From the NCBI GenBank assembly GCA_023168345.1, contig AP025689.1, positions 1,300,001 through 1,364,000 of the forward strand: a stretch of DNA of 64,000 nucleotides, in the 5' to 3' direction. A program made the translations under genes and the position numbers. This DNA comes from Lysinibacillus sp. PLM2 (lineage in GTDB: Bacteria > Bacillota > Bacilli > Bacillales_A > Planococcaceae). Under the pieces are notes generated by a model. That model was not told the origin of the DNA, did not search any database, and saw only the letters and a program-made list of their open reading frames with translations. Within the stretch, counting starts at the first letter, position 1. Each line of letters begins with the position of its first letter. Shown piece after piece: positions 54,950 to 64,000 of the stretch.

Positions 54950-57900
54950 TTGTCAGACAACCAAAAAGAAAGACAACTATTTCTAACACTATTGCAACAG
55001 CTGCAATTAACAGAAGATGTGTATATGTCCTTTTTTGAACAAGGTGAGCTCACGCGTGTAACGGTTCATAAAAAGAATCGTATTTGGAGTTTTTCTATTA
55101 AACTTTCAAATATTTTACCTTTTAAACTATATCAATTATTCATTACGAGAATGGCTGAACAGTTTGCCAATATAGCTCAAACGAATATTTCTATTGAAAC
55201 AAGAAATCCAGAGGTAAGTGAACAACTCATTACTGATTATTGGTTAACAGCAGTCAATCAAATTGATCAAATGTCACCAACATTAAAAGAACGATTAATT
55301 TCACAAATACCAAAATGGACGGGAAGTAAGCTTGTTGTAGATTGTGTATTAGAAGTAGAGCAATTGACGTTAAAGTCAAAATATGCAGATAAATTAACAA
55401 AGGCCTATATGAATCTTGGGTTCCCACAATTCACAATTGATTTTCAAATGTCTGATTTAACAGATGAAATGCGAATAGCGCAGGAAGAATACGTTCAACA
55501 GCGTCAGCTTGAAGAAGCAGAACTTGCTAGACAAGCAATGGAAGACTTCCAAAGTCGTGAAAGTAATAAAAGCGAAAAATCTCCAACTGTTGTACACGAA
55601 GGACCATTTCATTTGGGTAGTCAAATTAAAGAACAAGAAATTACTGAAATTCGTCGCATTCAAGAAGAAGAACGTAGTGTAGTGATCGAGGGATATGTTT
55701 TCGCCGTTGATATAAAAGAACTAAAAAGTGGACGTTCACTTTTAGAAATGAAAATGACCGATTACACAGATTCAATGTTAGTGAAAATGTTCTCCCGCAA
55801 TGACGAAGATGCCGAAATGATGAAGTTGCTGAAAAAAGGTATGTGGGTGAAAGTGCGCGGAGCAGTTCAAAATGACACATTCGTTCGTGACCTAGTTATT
55901 ATGGCTCAAGGCATACATGAGATTCATAAAGAATCTCGTAAAGATACAGCACCCGAAAATGAAAAACGTGTTGAGCTACATTTACATACGCCAATGAGTA
56001 CAATGGATGCAGTAACGTCAATAGATAGTCTTGTAGCTCAGGCTGCAAAATGGGGGCATCCTGCGATTGCTATAACAGATCACGCTGTTGCTCAAGGCTT
56101 CCCTGAGGCTTATTCAGCAGGGAAAAAACATGGAATAAAAATTATTTATGGTATAGAAGCAAATTTAGTCGATGATGGCGCGCCGATTGCTTATGCAGAA
56201 CAGCATATTGAATTAGATAGTGCTACATATGTTGTTTTTGACGTTGAAACAACAGGTTTATCTACAGCATACGACACAATCATTGAATTAGCCGCAGTTA
56301 AAATTAAAGAAGGAAAAGTCATTGATAAATTTGAAAGATTTGCAAACCCACATAGACCATTAACACCAAAGATTATAGAGTTAACACATATTACAGATGA
56401 TATGTTAACAAATGCACCTGAGGTTGATCAGGTTGTTTCTGAGTTTCGTGAATTTATCGGAGATGCCATCGTAGTTGCCCATAATGCTTCCTTTGATATT
56501 GGCTTTTTATATACGGCTTATGCTAAAGCGGGAATTCAAGATGTTGTTCATCCTGTTATTGATACATTGGAATTATCACGTATGTTAAATCCAACTTTAA
56601 AAAGTCATCGTTTAAATACGTTAAGTAAAAGATATGGTATCGAATTAACCCAACATCACCGTGCTATTTATGATACAGAAGCAACGGGTGAATTAATGTT
56701 ACATTTGCTAAAAGAAGCAAAGGAAAAAGGTATTGAATACCATGATGACTTTAATCAATATGTCGGGGGAAATGACAGCTATAAAACGGCAAGACCGTAT
56801 CATTGTACGATCCTAGCAGTTGACAATGAAGGCTTAAAAAACATGTTTAAGCTGATTTCTATTGCCCATACACAAACATATCATCGTGTCCCACGAATTA
56901 GACGTTCTGATTTAATTAAGCTACGTAAAGGACTTATAGTTGGATCTGGATGTAGCAACGGTGAATTGTTTGAAACGATGATGAATAAATCTCCGGAAGA
57001 AGCAGAAAAAGTCGCCGAATTTTATGATTATATTGAGGTTCATCCAAAGCCGGTATATTCACAATTGATTGACGGCGGCGTAGTCCATGACGAGTGGAAT
57101 TTAGAGGACATTATTCGGAAACTGGTAAAGCTCGGTAAAAAAATGGACAAGCCAGTAGTAGCTACGGGGAATGTTCATTACTTACATGAAAATGATCATA
57201 TTTTTAGAGAAATATTAGTGAGCTCACAAGGTGGAGCGAATCCGCTTAATCGTCATAAGCTTCCGAAAGTACATTTCCGCACAACGAATGAGATGTTAGA
57301 GGAGTTTGATTTCCTAGGTCCTGATTTGGCAAAAGAAATCGTCGTAACAAATTCACAAAAAATTGCAGAAATGATTGGTGAAGTTGTGCCAATTAAAGAT
57401 AAGCTCTATACGCCAAATATTGAAGGATCAAACGAAACGATTACAAATATGACCTATGAAATGGCACACAAAATTTACGGTGAAACGTTGCCTGAAATTG
57501 TTGAAAAGCGTATTGAGAAAGAGTTAGATTCCATTTTAGGGCATGGTTTTGGGGTTGTTTATTTAATCTCAGCGCAGCTTGTAAAAAAATCTCTTTCTGA
57601 TGGTTATTTAGTTGGGTCTCGTGGTTCCGTAGGTTCATCCTTTGTGGCGACAATGATGGAGATTACCGAAGTAAATCCATTACCGCCGCACTATATTTGT
57701 CCTAAATGTCATTACAATGAATTCTTTACAGATGGATCTGTCGGTTCAGGATTTGACTTACCGAATAAAGAATGTCCTGAATGTGGAACAAGCTTGAAAA
57801 AAGATGGACACGATATTCCATTTGAAACCTTCTTAGGATTTAATGGAGATAAAGTACCGGATATCGATTTAAACTTTAGTGGTGAATATCAGGCCCATGC

Positions 57901-59278
57901 CCATAACTATACTAAAGAATTATTCGGTGAAGATTACGTATATCGTGCAGGAACAATAGGCACCGTTGCGGAGAAAACAGCCTACGGATATGTAAAAGGT
58001 TATGCAACTGATCACAATAAAACATTCCGTGGTGCAGAAGTTGACCGACTTGTACAAGGCTGTACTGGTGTAAAACGAACAACAGGACAACACCCTGGTG
58101 GTATTCTCGTTGTACCTGACTATATGGATATTTATGATTTTACACCTGTACAATACCCTGCAGATGCCCAAGATTCAGAATGGAAAACAACGCATTTTGA
58201 CTTTCATTCCATTCACGATAATATTTTAAAACTAGATATACTCGGACACGACGATCCGACGGTACTCCGCATGCTACAAGATTTGACGGGTATCGATCCA
58301 AAAGCAATTCCGACCGATGATCCTGAGGTAATGAGAATCTTTTCAAATACAGAATCATTAGGTGTAACAGAAGAACAAATTATGTGTAAAACAGGAACAC
58401 TAGGTATACCGGAGTTTGGTACAAAATTCGTTCGTCAAATGTTAGAGGAAACAAAACCGACAACCTTTAGTGAGCTATTACAAATTTCCGGTTTATCCCA
58501 CGGTACAGACGTTTGGTTAGGAAATGCCCAAGAGCTAATCCATAATGGAACTTGTGTATTAGCAGAAGTTATCGGTTGTCGTGATGACATTATGGTTTAT
58601 TTAATTTACCAAGGATTAGAGCCTGGTCTTGCTTTTAAAATAATGGAGTCCGTTCGTAAAGGGAAAGGGTTAACGGAGGATATGGAAAAAGCAATGCGTG
58701 CTGAAAATGTACCAAATTGGTATATTGATTCTTGTAAAAAGATTAAGTACATGTTCCCTAAGGCCCATGCAACAGCCTATGTATTAAACGCAGTACGCAT
58801 TGCCTGGTTTAAAGTGCATCATCCGCTTGTTTATTACGCGACATATTTTACAGTTCGTGCAAGTGATTTTGATTTAATCGTCATGTCGCAAGGTTCTTCA
58901 ATGATTCGAGCAAAAATTGAAGAAATTACAGCAAAAGGATTAGATGCATCGAAAAAGGAAAAGGATTTGCAAACAGTATTAGAAATTGCGCTAGAAATGT
59001 GTGAACGAGGTATGAGTATTAAAAAGGTTGACTTATACCGTTCGCAAGCAAGTGAATGGATCATTGATGGCAATTCATTGATTCCTCCGTTTGATGCAAT
59101 TCCTGGGTTAGGAACAAACGTTGCAAAGGCGATTGTTGCTGCTAGGAGAGACGGAGAGTTTTTATCAAAAGAAGATTTACAACAACGTGGTCGTGTATCA
59201 AAAACGTTGATAGAATATATGGATCAGCTTGGCTGTTTAGAGGGCTTACCTGATGCGAATCAGCTTTCATTGTTTTAG
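54950..59278 (+). CDS. polC: DNA polymerase III PolC-type
   Basis: Main replicative polymerase of low-GC Gram-positives, 1442 residues. TTG 54950 has AGGTGAG about 8 bases upstream. In order: N-terminal domain, OB domain (about 240-330), PHP domain with [11 protein letters not shown] (near 343), and a DEDD proofreading exonuclease starting [10 protein letters not shown] (about 427) with HNASFDIGF and [11 protein letters not shown] inserted in the PHP. A zinc finger follows (CPKC...CPEC, about 915-955). The polymerase core includes [12 protein letters not shown] and HPGGILVVP. The end holds a helix-hairpin-helix ([13 protein letters not shown]). Confidence 0.98.
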   Translation: MSDNQKERQLFLTLLQQLQLTEDVYMSFFEQGELTRVTVHKKNRIWSFSIKLSNILPFKLYQLFITRMAEQFANIAQTNISIETRNPEVSEQLITDYWLTAVNQIDQMSPTLKERLISQIPKWTGSKLVVDCVLEVEQLTLKSKYADKLTKAYMNLGFPQFTIDFQMSDLTDEMRIAQEEYVQQRQLEEAELARQAMEDFQSRESNKSEKSPTVVHEGPFHLGSQIKEQEITEIRRIQEEERSVVIEGYVFAVDIKELKSGRSLLEMKMTDYTDSMLVKMFSRNDEDAEMMKLLKKGMWVKVRGAVQNDTFVRDLVIMAQGIHEIHKESRKDTAPENEKRVELHLHTPMSTMDAVTSIDSLVAQAAKWGHPAIAITDHAVAQGFPEAYSAGKKHGIKIIYGIEANLVDDGAPIAYAEQHIELDSATYVVFDVETTGLSTAYDTIIELAAVKIKEGKVIDKFERFANPHRPLTPKIIELTHITDDMLTNAPEVDQVVSEFREFIGDAIVVAHNASFDIGFLYTAYAKAGIQDVVHPVIDTLELSRMLNPTLKSHRLNTLSKRYGIELTQHHRAIYDTEATGELMLHLLKEAKEKGIEYHDDFNQYVGGNDSYKTARPYHCTILAVDNEGLKNMFKLISIAHTQTYHRVPRIRRSDLIKLRKGLIVGSGCSNGELFETMMNKSPEEAEKVAEFYDYIEVHPKPVYSQLIDGGVVHDEWNLEDIIRKLVKLGKKMDKPVVATGNVHYLHENDHIFREILVSSQGGANPLNRHKLPKVHFRTTNEMLEEFDFLGPDLAKEIVVTNSQKIAEMIGEVVPIKDKLYTPNIEGSNETITNMTYEMAHKIYGETLPEIVEKRIEKELDSILGHGFGVVYLISAQLVKKSLSDGYLVGSRGSVGSSFVATMMEITEVNPLPPHYICPKCHYNEFFTDGSVGSGFDLPNKECPECGTSLKKDGHDIPFETFLGFNGDKVPDIDLNFSGEYQAHAHNYTKELFGEDYVYRAGTIGTVAEKTAYGYVKGYATDHNKTFRGAEVDRLVQGCTGVKRTTGQHPGGILVVPDYMDIYDFTPVQYPADAQDSEWKTTHFDFHSIHDNILKLDILGHDDPTVLRMLQDLTGIDPKAIPTDDPEVMRIFSNTESLGVTEEQIMCKTGTLGIPEFGTKFVRQMLEETKPTTFSELLQISGLSHGTDVWLGNAQELIHNGTCVLAEVIGCRDDIMVYLIYQGLEPGLAFKIMESVRKGKGLTEDMEKAMRAENVPNWYIDSCKKIKYMFPKAHATAYVLNAVRIAWFKVHHPLVYYATYFTVRASDFDLIVMSQGSSMIRAKIEEITAKGLDASKKEKDLQTVLEIALEMCERGMSIKKVDLYRSQASEWIIDGNSLIPPFDAIPGLGTNVAKAIVAARRDGEFLSKEDLQQRGRVSKTLIEYMDQLGCLEGLPDANQLSLF

Positions 59279-59534
59279 TAAATAGAGAGGGATTTGTTGA
59301 TTGTCGGTAGAATATTAGATAACAAGGATTTTAGTTCACTCAAGAGTGCTGTCGGGATAGACCACTCCTATAGATGCTCAATAATTAAGTGGAATCTATG
59401 GGTTGGTATTTGGGGCAGACTAGGGGTTCACTATCGTACTGTCGTTACTTCTTGATGCAACCGAGGGCTTTCCTTCGGATACAATAATCTCTCGAAAAAA
59501 TACTATTTGAAACATGTGTCAAATTTACGCAAAT

Positions 59535-59563
59535 TTGCATTCGATTATGTTTTATGCTATTGT
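59535..59563 (+). promoter_or_regulatory. Candidate promoter of the rimP-nusA-infB operon
   Basis: TTGCAT (59535-59540), 17 bases, TATTGT (59558-59563) with TG one base before the -10. The expected start is near 59570, only about 25 bases before a terminator hairpin. Confidence 0.45.
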
Positions 59564-59594
59564 AATGGTAATAATTTGTTGATAGTCTTGCAGC

Positions 59595-59625
59595 AAAAGA
59601 GTGGGTTTCTCCCGCTCTTTTCTGT
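59595..59625 (+). terminator. Terminator hairpin in the rimP-nusA leader
   Basis: AAAAGAGTGGG (59595-59605) pairs with CCCGCTCTTTT (59611-59621, one G-T pair) around TTTCT. The Ts lie in the stem and tail. It could end polC read-through or act as an attenuator for the promoter at 59535. Confidence 0.75.
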
Positions 59626-59833
59626 TGTATGGCTTGAAAATTTCCGTATAAACAGTTGACGATGACTCGTTAATAACACCAGTATTTGGTGGAATTGCTG
59701 TTTCATTTCGTTATAATGTTGTAATTTGAAAATCTGCACAACATTTCGTTTTACTACGTTCTTTGTATATATAGACTACAACATGGAAATATAAGCTGTA
59801 AAAGAACAAGAACGTGTACGTTGGGAGGAAATT

Positions 59834-60310
59834 ATGAGCAAAATACCATCAGTAATTGAAGAGTTTGTCACACCAATATTAGATGAGTTAAACCTTGAAC
59901 TTGTTGATATCGAATTTGTGAGAGAAGGACGAAATTGGTTTCTGCGAGTTTATATTGATACCCCTGAAGGTGGAATCGATATTGACCAATGCGCTTTAGT
60001 AAGTGAAAAACTGAGTGTTGTACTCGATGAAAAAGATCCGATAGAACAAAACTATTATTTGGAAGTATCATCTCCTGGGGCTGAACGTCCATTGAAAAAA
60101 GATTCAGACTTCCAAAAAGCTATCGGAAAGTTTATTCATGTAAAAACATACGAGCCAATTAAAGATATGAAAGAATTCGAAGGCTACTTAACAGCATATA
60201 CTGAAGTTGGCCTTGAAATGGAAGTTCGTATCAAAACACGTAAAATTAATGTTTTTATTGAAAAAGATAAGATTGCAAAGGCTCGTCTTGCAATTGACTT
60301 TTCATCATAA
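59834..60310 (+). CDS. rimP: Ribosome maturation factor RimP
   Basis: Needed for 30S subunit maturation. 158 residues. The N-terminal domain has LELVDIEFVREGRNWFLRVYIDTPEGGIDIDQCALVSEKLSVVLDEKDPI, and the linker YYLEVSSPGAERPLKKDSDF is diagnostic. The C-terminal part is an Sm-like fold. GGGAGG precedes ATG 59834. First gene of the nusA operon. Confidence 0.97.
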   Translation: MSKIPSVIEEFVTPILDELNLELVDIEFVREGRNWFLRVYIDTPEGGIDIDQCALVSEKLSVVLDEKDPIEQNYYLEVSSPGAERPLKKDSDFQKAIGKFIHVKTYEPIKDMKEFEGYLTAYTEVGLEMEVRIKTRKINVFIEKDKIAKARLAIDFSS

Positions 60311-60335
60311 CTAGAAATTTTAGGAGTGAATTTAG

Positions 60336-61484
60336 ATGAGTAGTGATTTACTAGATGCTTTAACTGCTCTAGAACAACAAAAAGGTATTTCAAGAGATGT
60401 ACTTATTGAAGCAATTGAGGCAGCCTTAGTTACTGCGTATAAACGTAATTTTAATCAAGCGCAAAATGTACGTGTTGATTTAAATTTAGAAAATGGCTCA
60501 ATGAAGGTCTTTTCTCGAAAAGATGTAGTGGAAGAGGTAGAAGATGACCGTCTTCAAATTTCCCTAGAAGAAGCAAAGGAAATAAATCCTGCTTACGAGG
60601 TTGGGGATATTTTAGAACAAGAAGTAACACCACGTAATTTTGGACGTATTGCCGCTCAAACTGCTAAACAAGTTGTCACTCAGCGTGTCCGTGAAGCAGA
60701 ACGTGGAATTATTTATGAAGAATTCGTTGATCGTACAGACGATATTGTCAATGGAACGATTGAACGTATGGATTCTCGCAATATTTATATTAGCTTAGGT
60801 AAAGTGGAAGCTGCTCTTCCAGTAAATGAACAAATTCAAGGTGAAGTCTATAAACCTCAGCAACGTATTAAAGTCTATATAACAAAAGTAGAACGTACAA
60901 CACGCGGACCACAAGTTATTGTTTCAAGAACACATCCTGGACTTCTTCGTCGCCTTTTTGAAATGGAAGTACCAGAGATTTTTGAAGGAATTGTAGAGAT
61001 TAAATCGATCGCACGTGAAGCTGGTGATCGCTCAAAAATCTCTGTACATGCTCATAACGAAGAAGTAGATGCAGTAGGTGCATGTGTTGGTGCAAAAGGA
61101 CAAAGAGTTCAAACAATTGTAAACGAACTAAACGGTGAGAAAATCGATATCGTTGAATGGTCAGAAGATCCTGTTGTTTTTGTTGCCAATGCATTAAGCC
61201 CATCAAAGGTATTAGATGTGCAAGTAAATGAAGAAGAAAAATCAACTACTGTTGTAGTTCCGGATTATCAATTATCCTTAGCAATTGGGAAGCGCGGACA
61301 AAATGCACGCTTAGCAGCCAAATTAACAGGATGGAAAATTGATATAAAGAGCGAAACAGATGCCCGTGAGTTAGGCATTTATCCTTCAGAAACGAGCACT
61401 TTCGTACCACAGTATGATGATGCTGAAGAAGAACAAGAATCATACGATGTAGAATACGATTTATATCAAGACGACGAAGAATAA
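60336..61484 (+). CDS. nusA: Transcription termination/antitermination factor NusA
   Basis: 382 residues. N-terminal RNA polymerase-binding domain (1-125), S1 domain (about 135-200, [27 protein letters not shown]), then two KH domains ([50 protein letters not shown] and [27 protein letters not shown]). It lacks the acidic repeats of E. coli NusA, as is normal for Bacillota. The C-terminus is acidic. Confidence 0.98.
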   Translation: MSSDLLDALTALEQQKGISRDVLIEAIEAALVTAYKRNFNQAQNVRVDLNLENGSMKVFSRKDVVEEVEDDRLQISLEEAKEINPAYEVGDILEQEVTPRNFGRIAAQTAKQVVTQRVREAERGIIYEEFVDRTDDIVNGTIERMDSRNIYISLGKVEAALPVNEQIQGEVYKPQQRIKVYITKVERTTRGPQVIVSRTHPGLLRRLFEMEVPEIFEGIVEIKSIAREAGDRSKISVHAHNEEVDAVGACVGAKGQRVQTIVNELNGEKIDIVEWSEDPVVFVANALSPSKVLDVQVNEEEKSTTVVVPDYQLSLAIGKRGQNARLAAKLTGWKIDIKSETDARELGIYPSETSTFVPQYDDAEEEQESYDVEYDLYQDDEE

Positions 61485-61562
61485 TCATCTTAGAATACTC
61501 AATATTTATAAGTTCAATTACATATCGATTCATGTAATGAGCTAATAGGAAGGTGAATTCTC

Positions 61563-61841
61563 ATGTCGACAAATAGAAAAGTACCACTACGTAAATGTGT
61601 TGTTACAGGTGAAATGCTTCCGAAAAAATCGATGCTACGCATTGTTCGATCTAAGGAAGGCGAAGTGTCTGTTGATCCAACAGGTAAAAAATCTGGACGC
61701 GGCGCTTACGTTTCAAAATCTGAAGACGCCATTGAATTGGCTCGAAAGAAAAATATACTAGAACGACAATTAGAAGCGAAAATACCTGATGAAGTGTACG
61801 ACGAATTATTAAGACTAATTCGTAGGGAGTCGATTTTATGA
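61563..61841 (+). CDS. rnpM: YlxR family RNA-binding protein (RnpM)
   Basis: 92 residues. The YlxR signature is RKCVVTGEMLPKKSMLRIVRSKEGEVSVDPTGKKSGRGAYVSKS. B. subtilis YlxR/RnpM is reported to bind RNase P RNA and modulate RNase P. GGAAGGTG precedes ATG 61563. ylxQ overlaps by 4 bases. Confidence 0.95.
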   Translation: MSTNRKVPLRKCVVTGEMLPKKSMLRIVRSKEGEVSVDPTGKKSGRGAYVSKSEDAIELARKKNILERQLEAKIPDEVYDELLRLIRRESIL

Positions 61842-62146
61842 TAAACGAAAAGCTGTTCCAATTAATGGGATTAGCAGCAAGGGCACGTAAAATCATATCA
61901 GGTGAAGAATTAGTAGTGAAAGCGATACAAACTGGGAATGCTAAACTTATCTTGTTAGCATCGGATGCATCGCACAATTCTACCAAAAAAATTCAAGATA
62001 AATGTACGTATTACAATGTTGAGTATCATGTGATTGGTGATCGCTACCAACTGGGACATGCTACTGGTAAACAAGCACGAGTCGCACTAGCTATTGTAGA
62101 TAGTGGTTTCGCGAAAAAAATGTCTAGTCTACTCAACGAAAAATAA
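61838..62146 (+). CDS. rplGA: YlxQ, L7Ae-type ribosome-associated protein
   Basis: 102 residues with the L7Ae/L30e fold: [86 protein letters not shown]. The family binds kink-turn RNA. Start ATG lies in the rnpM stop. infB follows after 14 bases. Confidence 0.95.
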   Translation: MINEKLFQLMGLAARARKIISGEELVVKAIQTGNAKLILLASDASHNSTKKIQDKCTYYNVEYHVIGDRYQLGHATGKQARVALAIVDSGFAKKMSSLLNEK

Positions 62147-62160
62147 TCGGGGGTGAGCTG

Positions 62161-64000
62161 ATGACCAAATTAAGAGTTCATGAATATGCAAAAAAAGTGA
62201 ATAAATCGAGTAAAGAAGTCATTGAAGAGCTAAAAAAATTAAATATAAATGTTTCTAATCATATGTCTACGCTAACGAGTGATGCTGTGTCTCAATTAGA
62301 TACTGTATTTAACCAACAAGGGAATACAGCTAAACAAAATACTTCATCACCAAAGCAGCAAGAAAGACAAACAAAACCTGTTTCTAATAGACAGGATCAA
62401 CCAAAAAAAGAAACTAGAAAAGAAAATAAAATGCCTGAAAAAAACAACAATAATCGATCAGCTAATATAACACAAAACAATCAGAAACAATCACAAACAC
62501 AAACACAAACACAAACACAAACACAAACACAAAGCAACGATAGAGCGAAAAATAAAAATCAAAAAAGCTTTAATCAAAATCAAGATAATAATCAAGGAAA
62601 TAAAAAAGGTGGCTTTAATCAACGTAAAAAGCCGGGTATTCACGGTGGAAAGCGTCGTCATCCTAAAACGCATCAACCGTCACAGCCTATTACACCAAAA
62701 GAGTTACCTGAAAAAATTACATTCTATGAATCACTAACAGTTGCAGAACTTGCAAAAAAATTACACAGAGAACCATCTGAGCTTATTAAAAAATTATTTA
62801 TGCTTGGTGTAATGGCAACGATTAACCAAGATTTAGATAAAGATGCAATTGAATTAATTTGTGCAGATTATGGTGTCGAAGTAGAAGAAGAAGTTCGCAT
62901 TGATAAAACAGACCTAGAAGTATACTTTGAGCAAGAAGAAGTAAACGAAGAAGAATTAGTAGAACGTCCACCTGTTGTAACAATTATGGGTCACGTTGAC
63001 CATGGTAAAACAACATTACTAGATTCAATCCGTAATACAAAAGTTACGGCTGGAGAAGCTGGTGGTATTACACAACATATTGGTGCATACCAAGTAAATA
63101 TTGATGGTAAAAAAATCACGTTTTTAGATACTCCTGGACACGCCGCGTTTACAACAATGCGTGCACGTGGAGCGAAAATTACTGACTTAGCGATTATTGT
63201 AGTTGCTGCTGACGATGGTGTAATGCCTCAAACAGTTGAAGCAATTAACCACGCGAAAGCTGCTGAAGTGCCAATTATCGTTGCAGTAAATAAAATGGAT
63301 AAACCATCTGCAAATCCTGACCGTGTAATGCAAGAACTAACGGAACATGGCTTAGTTCCAGAGGATTGGGGCGGCGATACAATCTTCGTACCTATCTCTG
63401 CATTAAAAGGTGAAGGTATCGATACATTATTAGAAATGATTTTATTAATTGCTGAAGTTGCTGAACTAAAAGCAAACCCTGATAAAAATGCAATTGGTAC
63501 TGTTATTGAAGCACAATTAGATAAAGGTCGCGGTTCAGTTGCAACCCTTCTAGTACAGGATGGTACATTACGTATAGGAGATCCTATCGTAGTTGGTCAT
63601 GCATATGGACGTGTACGTGCAATGGTAAACGATATGGGACGACGTGTAAAAGAAGCAGGACCTGCAACTCCAGTAGAAATTACAGGAATCAATGAAGTTC
63701 CACAAGCTGGTGATCGTTTCGTTGTATTCGAAGATGAAAAAACTGCCCGTCAAGTTGGGGAATCTCGTGCAATGACCGCTATCCAAGCGAATCGTTCTGA
63801 AAAACAACGCGTTACATTAGATAATTTATTCGAACAAATGAGCCAAGGTGATGTGAAAGAATTAAACATCATTGTTAAAGCGGATGTTCAAGGTACTGTT
63901 GAAGCAATGGTTGCCTCATTGATGAAAATTGATGTAGAAGGCGTAAATGTAAAAATCATCCATACAGGTGTAGGTGCGATTACAGAATCTGATATCACTC
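62161..64000 (+). CDS. infB: Translation initiation factor IF-2 (partial, 3' end cut)
   Basis: The open frame from ATG 62161 (CGGGGGTGAG upstream) runs off the window after 613 codons. The N-terminal [28 protein letters not shown] domain is followed by a low-complexity linker with a (CAAACA) hexamer tract coding for alternating Gln-Thr. The second N-terminal domain begins at [37 protein letters not shown]. GTPase motifs are G1 GHVDHGKT (277-284), G2 [11 protein letters not shown]3 DTPGHAAF, G4 NKMD and G5 SALKGEG, then domain II and the start of domain III. Confidence 0.98.
   Translation, partial: MTKLRVHEYAKKVNKSSKEVIEELKKLNINVSNHMSTLTSDAVSQLDTVFNQQGNTAKQNTSSPKQQERQTKPVSNRQDQPKKETRKENKMPEKNNNNRSANITQNNQKQSQTQTQTQTQTQTQSNDRAKNKNQKSFNQNQDNNQGNKKGGFNQRKKPGIHGGKRRHPKTHQPSQPITPKELPEKITFYESLTVAELAKKLHREPSELIKKLFMLGVMATINQDLDKDAIELICADYGVEVEEEVRIDKTDLEVYFEQEEVNEEELVERPPVVTIMGHVDHGKTTLLDSIRNTKVTAGEAGGITQHIGAYQVNIDGKKITFLDTPGHAAFTTMRARGAKITDLAIIVVAADDGVMPQTVEAINHAKAAEVPIIVAVNKMDKPSANPDRVMQELTEHGLVPEDWGGDTIFVPISALKGEGIDTLLEMILLIAEVAELKANPDKNAIGTVIEAQLDKGRGSVATLLVQDGTLRIGDPIVVGHAYGRVRAMVNDMGRRVKEAGPATPVEITGINEVPQAGDRFVVFEDEKTARQVGESRAMTAIQANRSEKQRVTLDNLFEQMSQGDVKELNIIVKADVQGTVEAMVASLMKIDVEGVNVKIIHTGVGAITESDIT
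62492..62533 (+). repeat. Hexamer tandem repeat in the infB linker
   Basis: Seven perfect copies of CACAAA (42 bases), read in frame as CAA-ACA and coding for alternating Gln-Thr. Unit length is a multiple of three, so slippage would change linker length without a frameshift. Confidence 0.92.

Larger units (their letters stand above)
59279..59833 (+). other. Gene-free region between polC and rimP
   Basis: 555 bases without a gene I can confirm. The first ~200 bases (59290-59490) are less AT-rich and contain hairpins: GAGTG/CACTC around 59345-59367, CCTATAGAT/ATCTATGGG around 59367-59402, and CCGAGGG/CCTTCGG at about 59460-59480. One frame is open for 52 codons from TTG 59297 to TGA 59455, with GAGAGGG upstream. 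Beyond that come a promoter candidate, a terminator, and about 200 AT-rich bases leading to rimP. Confidence 0.6.

Noticed and set aside
59400-59440. T-box-like GGGTTGGTATTTGGGG after polC
   Set aside because: It lacks the conserved GGTACCGCG core and an antiterminator/terminator pair, and rimP is not an amino acid gene.
61000-61533. Long - strand ORFs opposite nusA
   Set aside because: Leu/His-rich translations arise from the reverse of nusA codons; no ribosome binding site or family match.
1-64000. CRISPR arrays, tRNA or rRNA genes, prophage or defence genes
   Set aside because: No spaced direct repeats, tRNA cloverleaf segments, rRNA sequence or phage structural genes were seen. The only mobile element is the IS at 15950-17685.

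Overview
The window is a stretch of low-GC (roughly 35% by eye) Bacillota chromosome. Gene order follows Bacillus subtilis almost gene for gene: trmD-rplS-rbgA-rnhB-ylqGH-sucCD-dprA-topA-xerC-hslVU-codY, then the fla/che operon, then rpsB-tsf-pyrH-frr-uppS-cdsA-dxr-rasP-polC-rimP-nusA-ylxRQ-infB. The PolC-type polymerase, CodY, SigD, SwrB-like and SwrD/FlbD proteins and strong GGAGG ribosome binding sites all indicate Bacillales. Extra or missing genes relative to B. subtilis suggest a Planococcaceae-type organism (Lysinibacillus, Ureibacillus or Solibacillus relatives). That placement is an inference, not something the sequence proves. Almost everything reads on the + strand; the only convincing - strand gene encodes a small lipoprotein.

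Layout. 1-3060: end of trmD, rplS with a structured leader, signal peptidase lepB, ribosome-assembly GTPase rbgA, and a convergent PCYCGC-motif lipoprotein. 3247-6205: rnhB with the ylqG/ylqH pair, which resemble FliK and the FlhB C-terminal domain. 6375-15909: sucCD, dprA, topA, xerC, hslVU and codY. 15923-17712: an IS1182-type insertion sequence, flanked by a perfect 27-bp direct repeat that is exactly the codY terminator hairpin. 17995-46936: a 29-kb motility and chemotaxis cluster (flgB to the swrB-like gene), with basal body, export gate, switch, hook, chemotaxis and sigD genes. 47096-64000: rpsB, tsf, pyrH, frr, uppS, cdsA, dxr, rasP, polC, rimP, nusA, rnpM, rplGA and the first 1840 bases of infB.

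How the genes work together. The fla/che cluster encodes a complete rod, MS-ring, C-ring, export gate and hook, plus CheY/B/A/W/C/D. FlhF and FlhG set flagellar number and position, and SigD drives late genes. Within the operon a terminator and a new extended -10 promoter lie directly before sigD, so sigD may be partly uncoupled from the long transcript. The last third is translation, membrane and replication housekeeping, divided into transcription units by good intrinsic terminators.

The most interesting items are these. The IS inserted in a terminator, has long palindromes at both ends, and has a split transposase. A GC-rich hairpin lies between the Shine-Dalgarno sequence and the start codon of flbD/swrD. 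A promoter is followed at once by a terminator ahead of rimP-nusA, beside an unexplained block after polC. Paired-arm leaders precede tsf and lepB. trmFO and proS are absent from their usual places. I found no rRNA, tRNA, CRISPR array, prophage or defence system.
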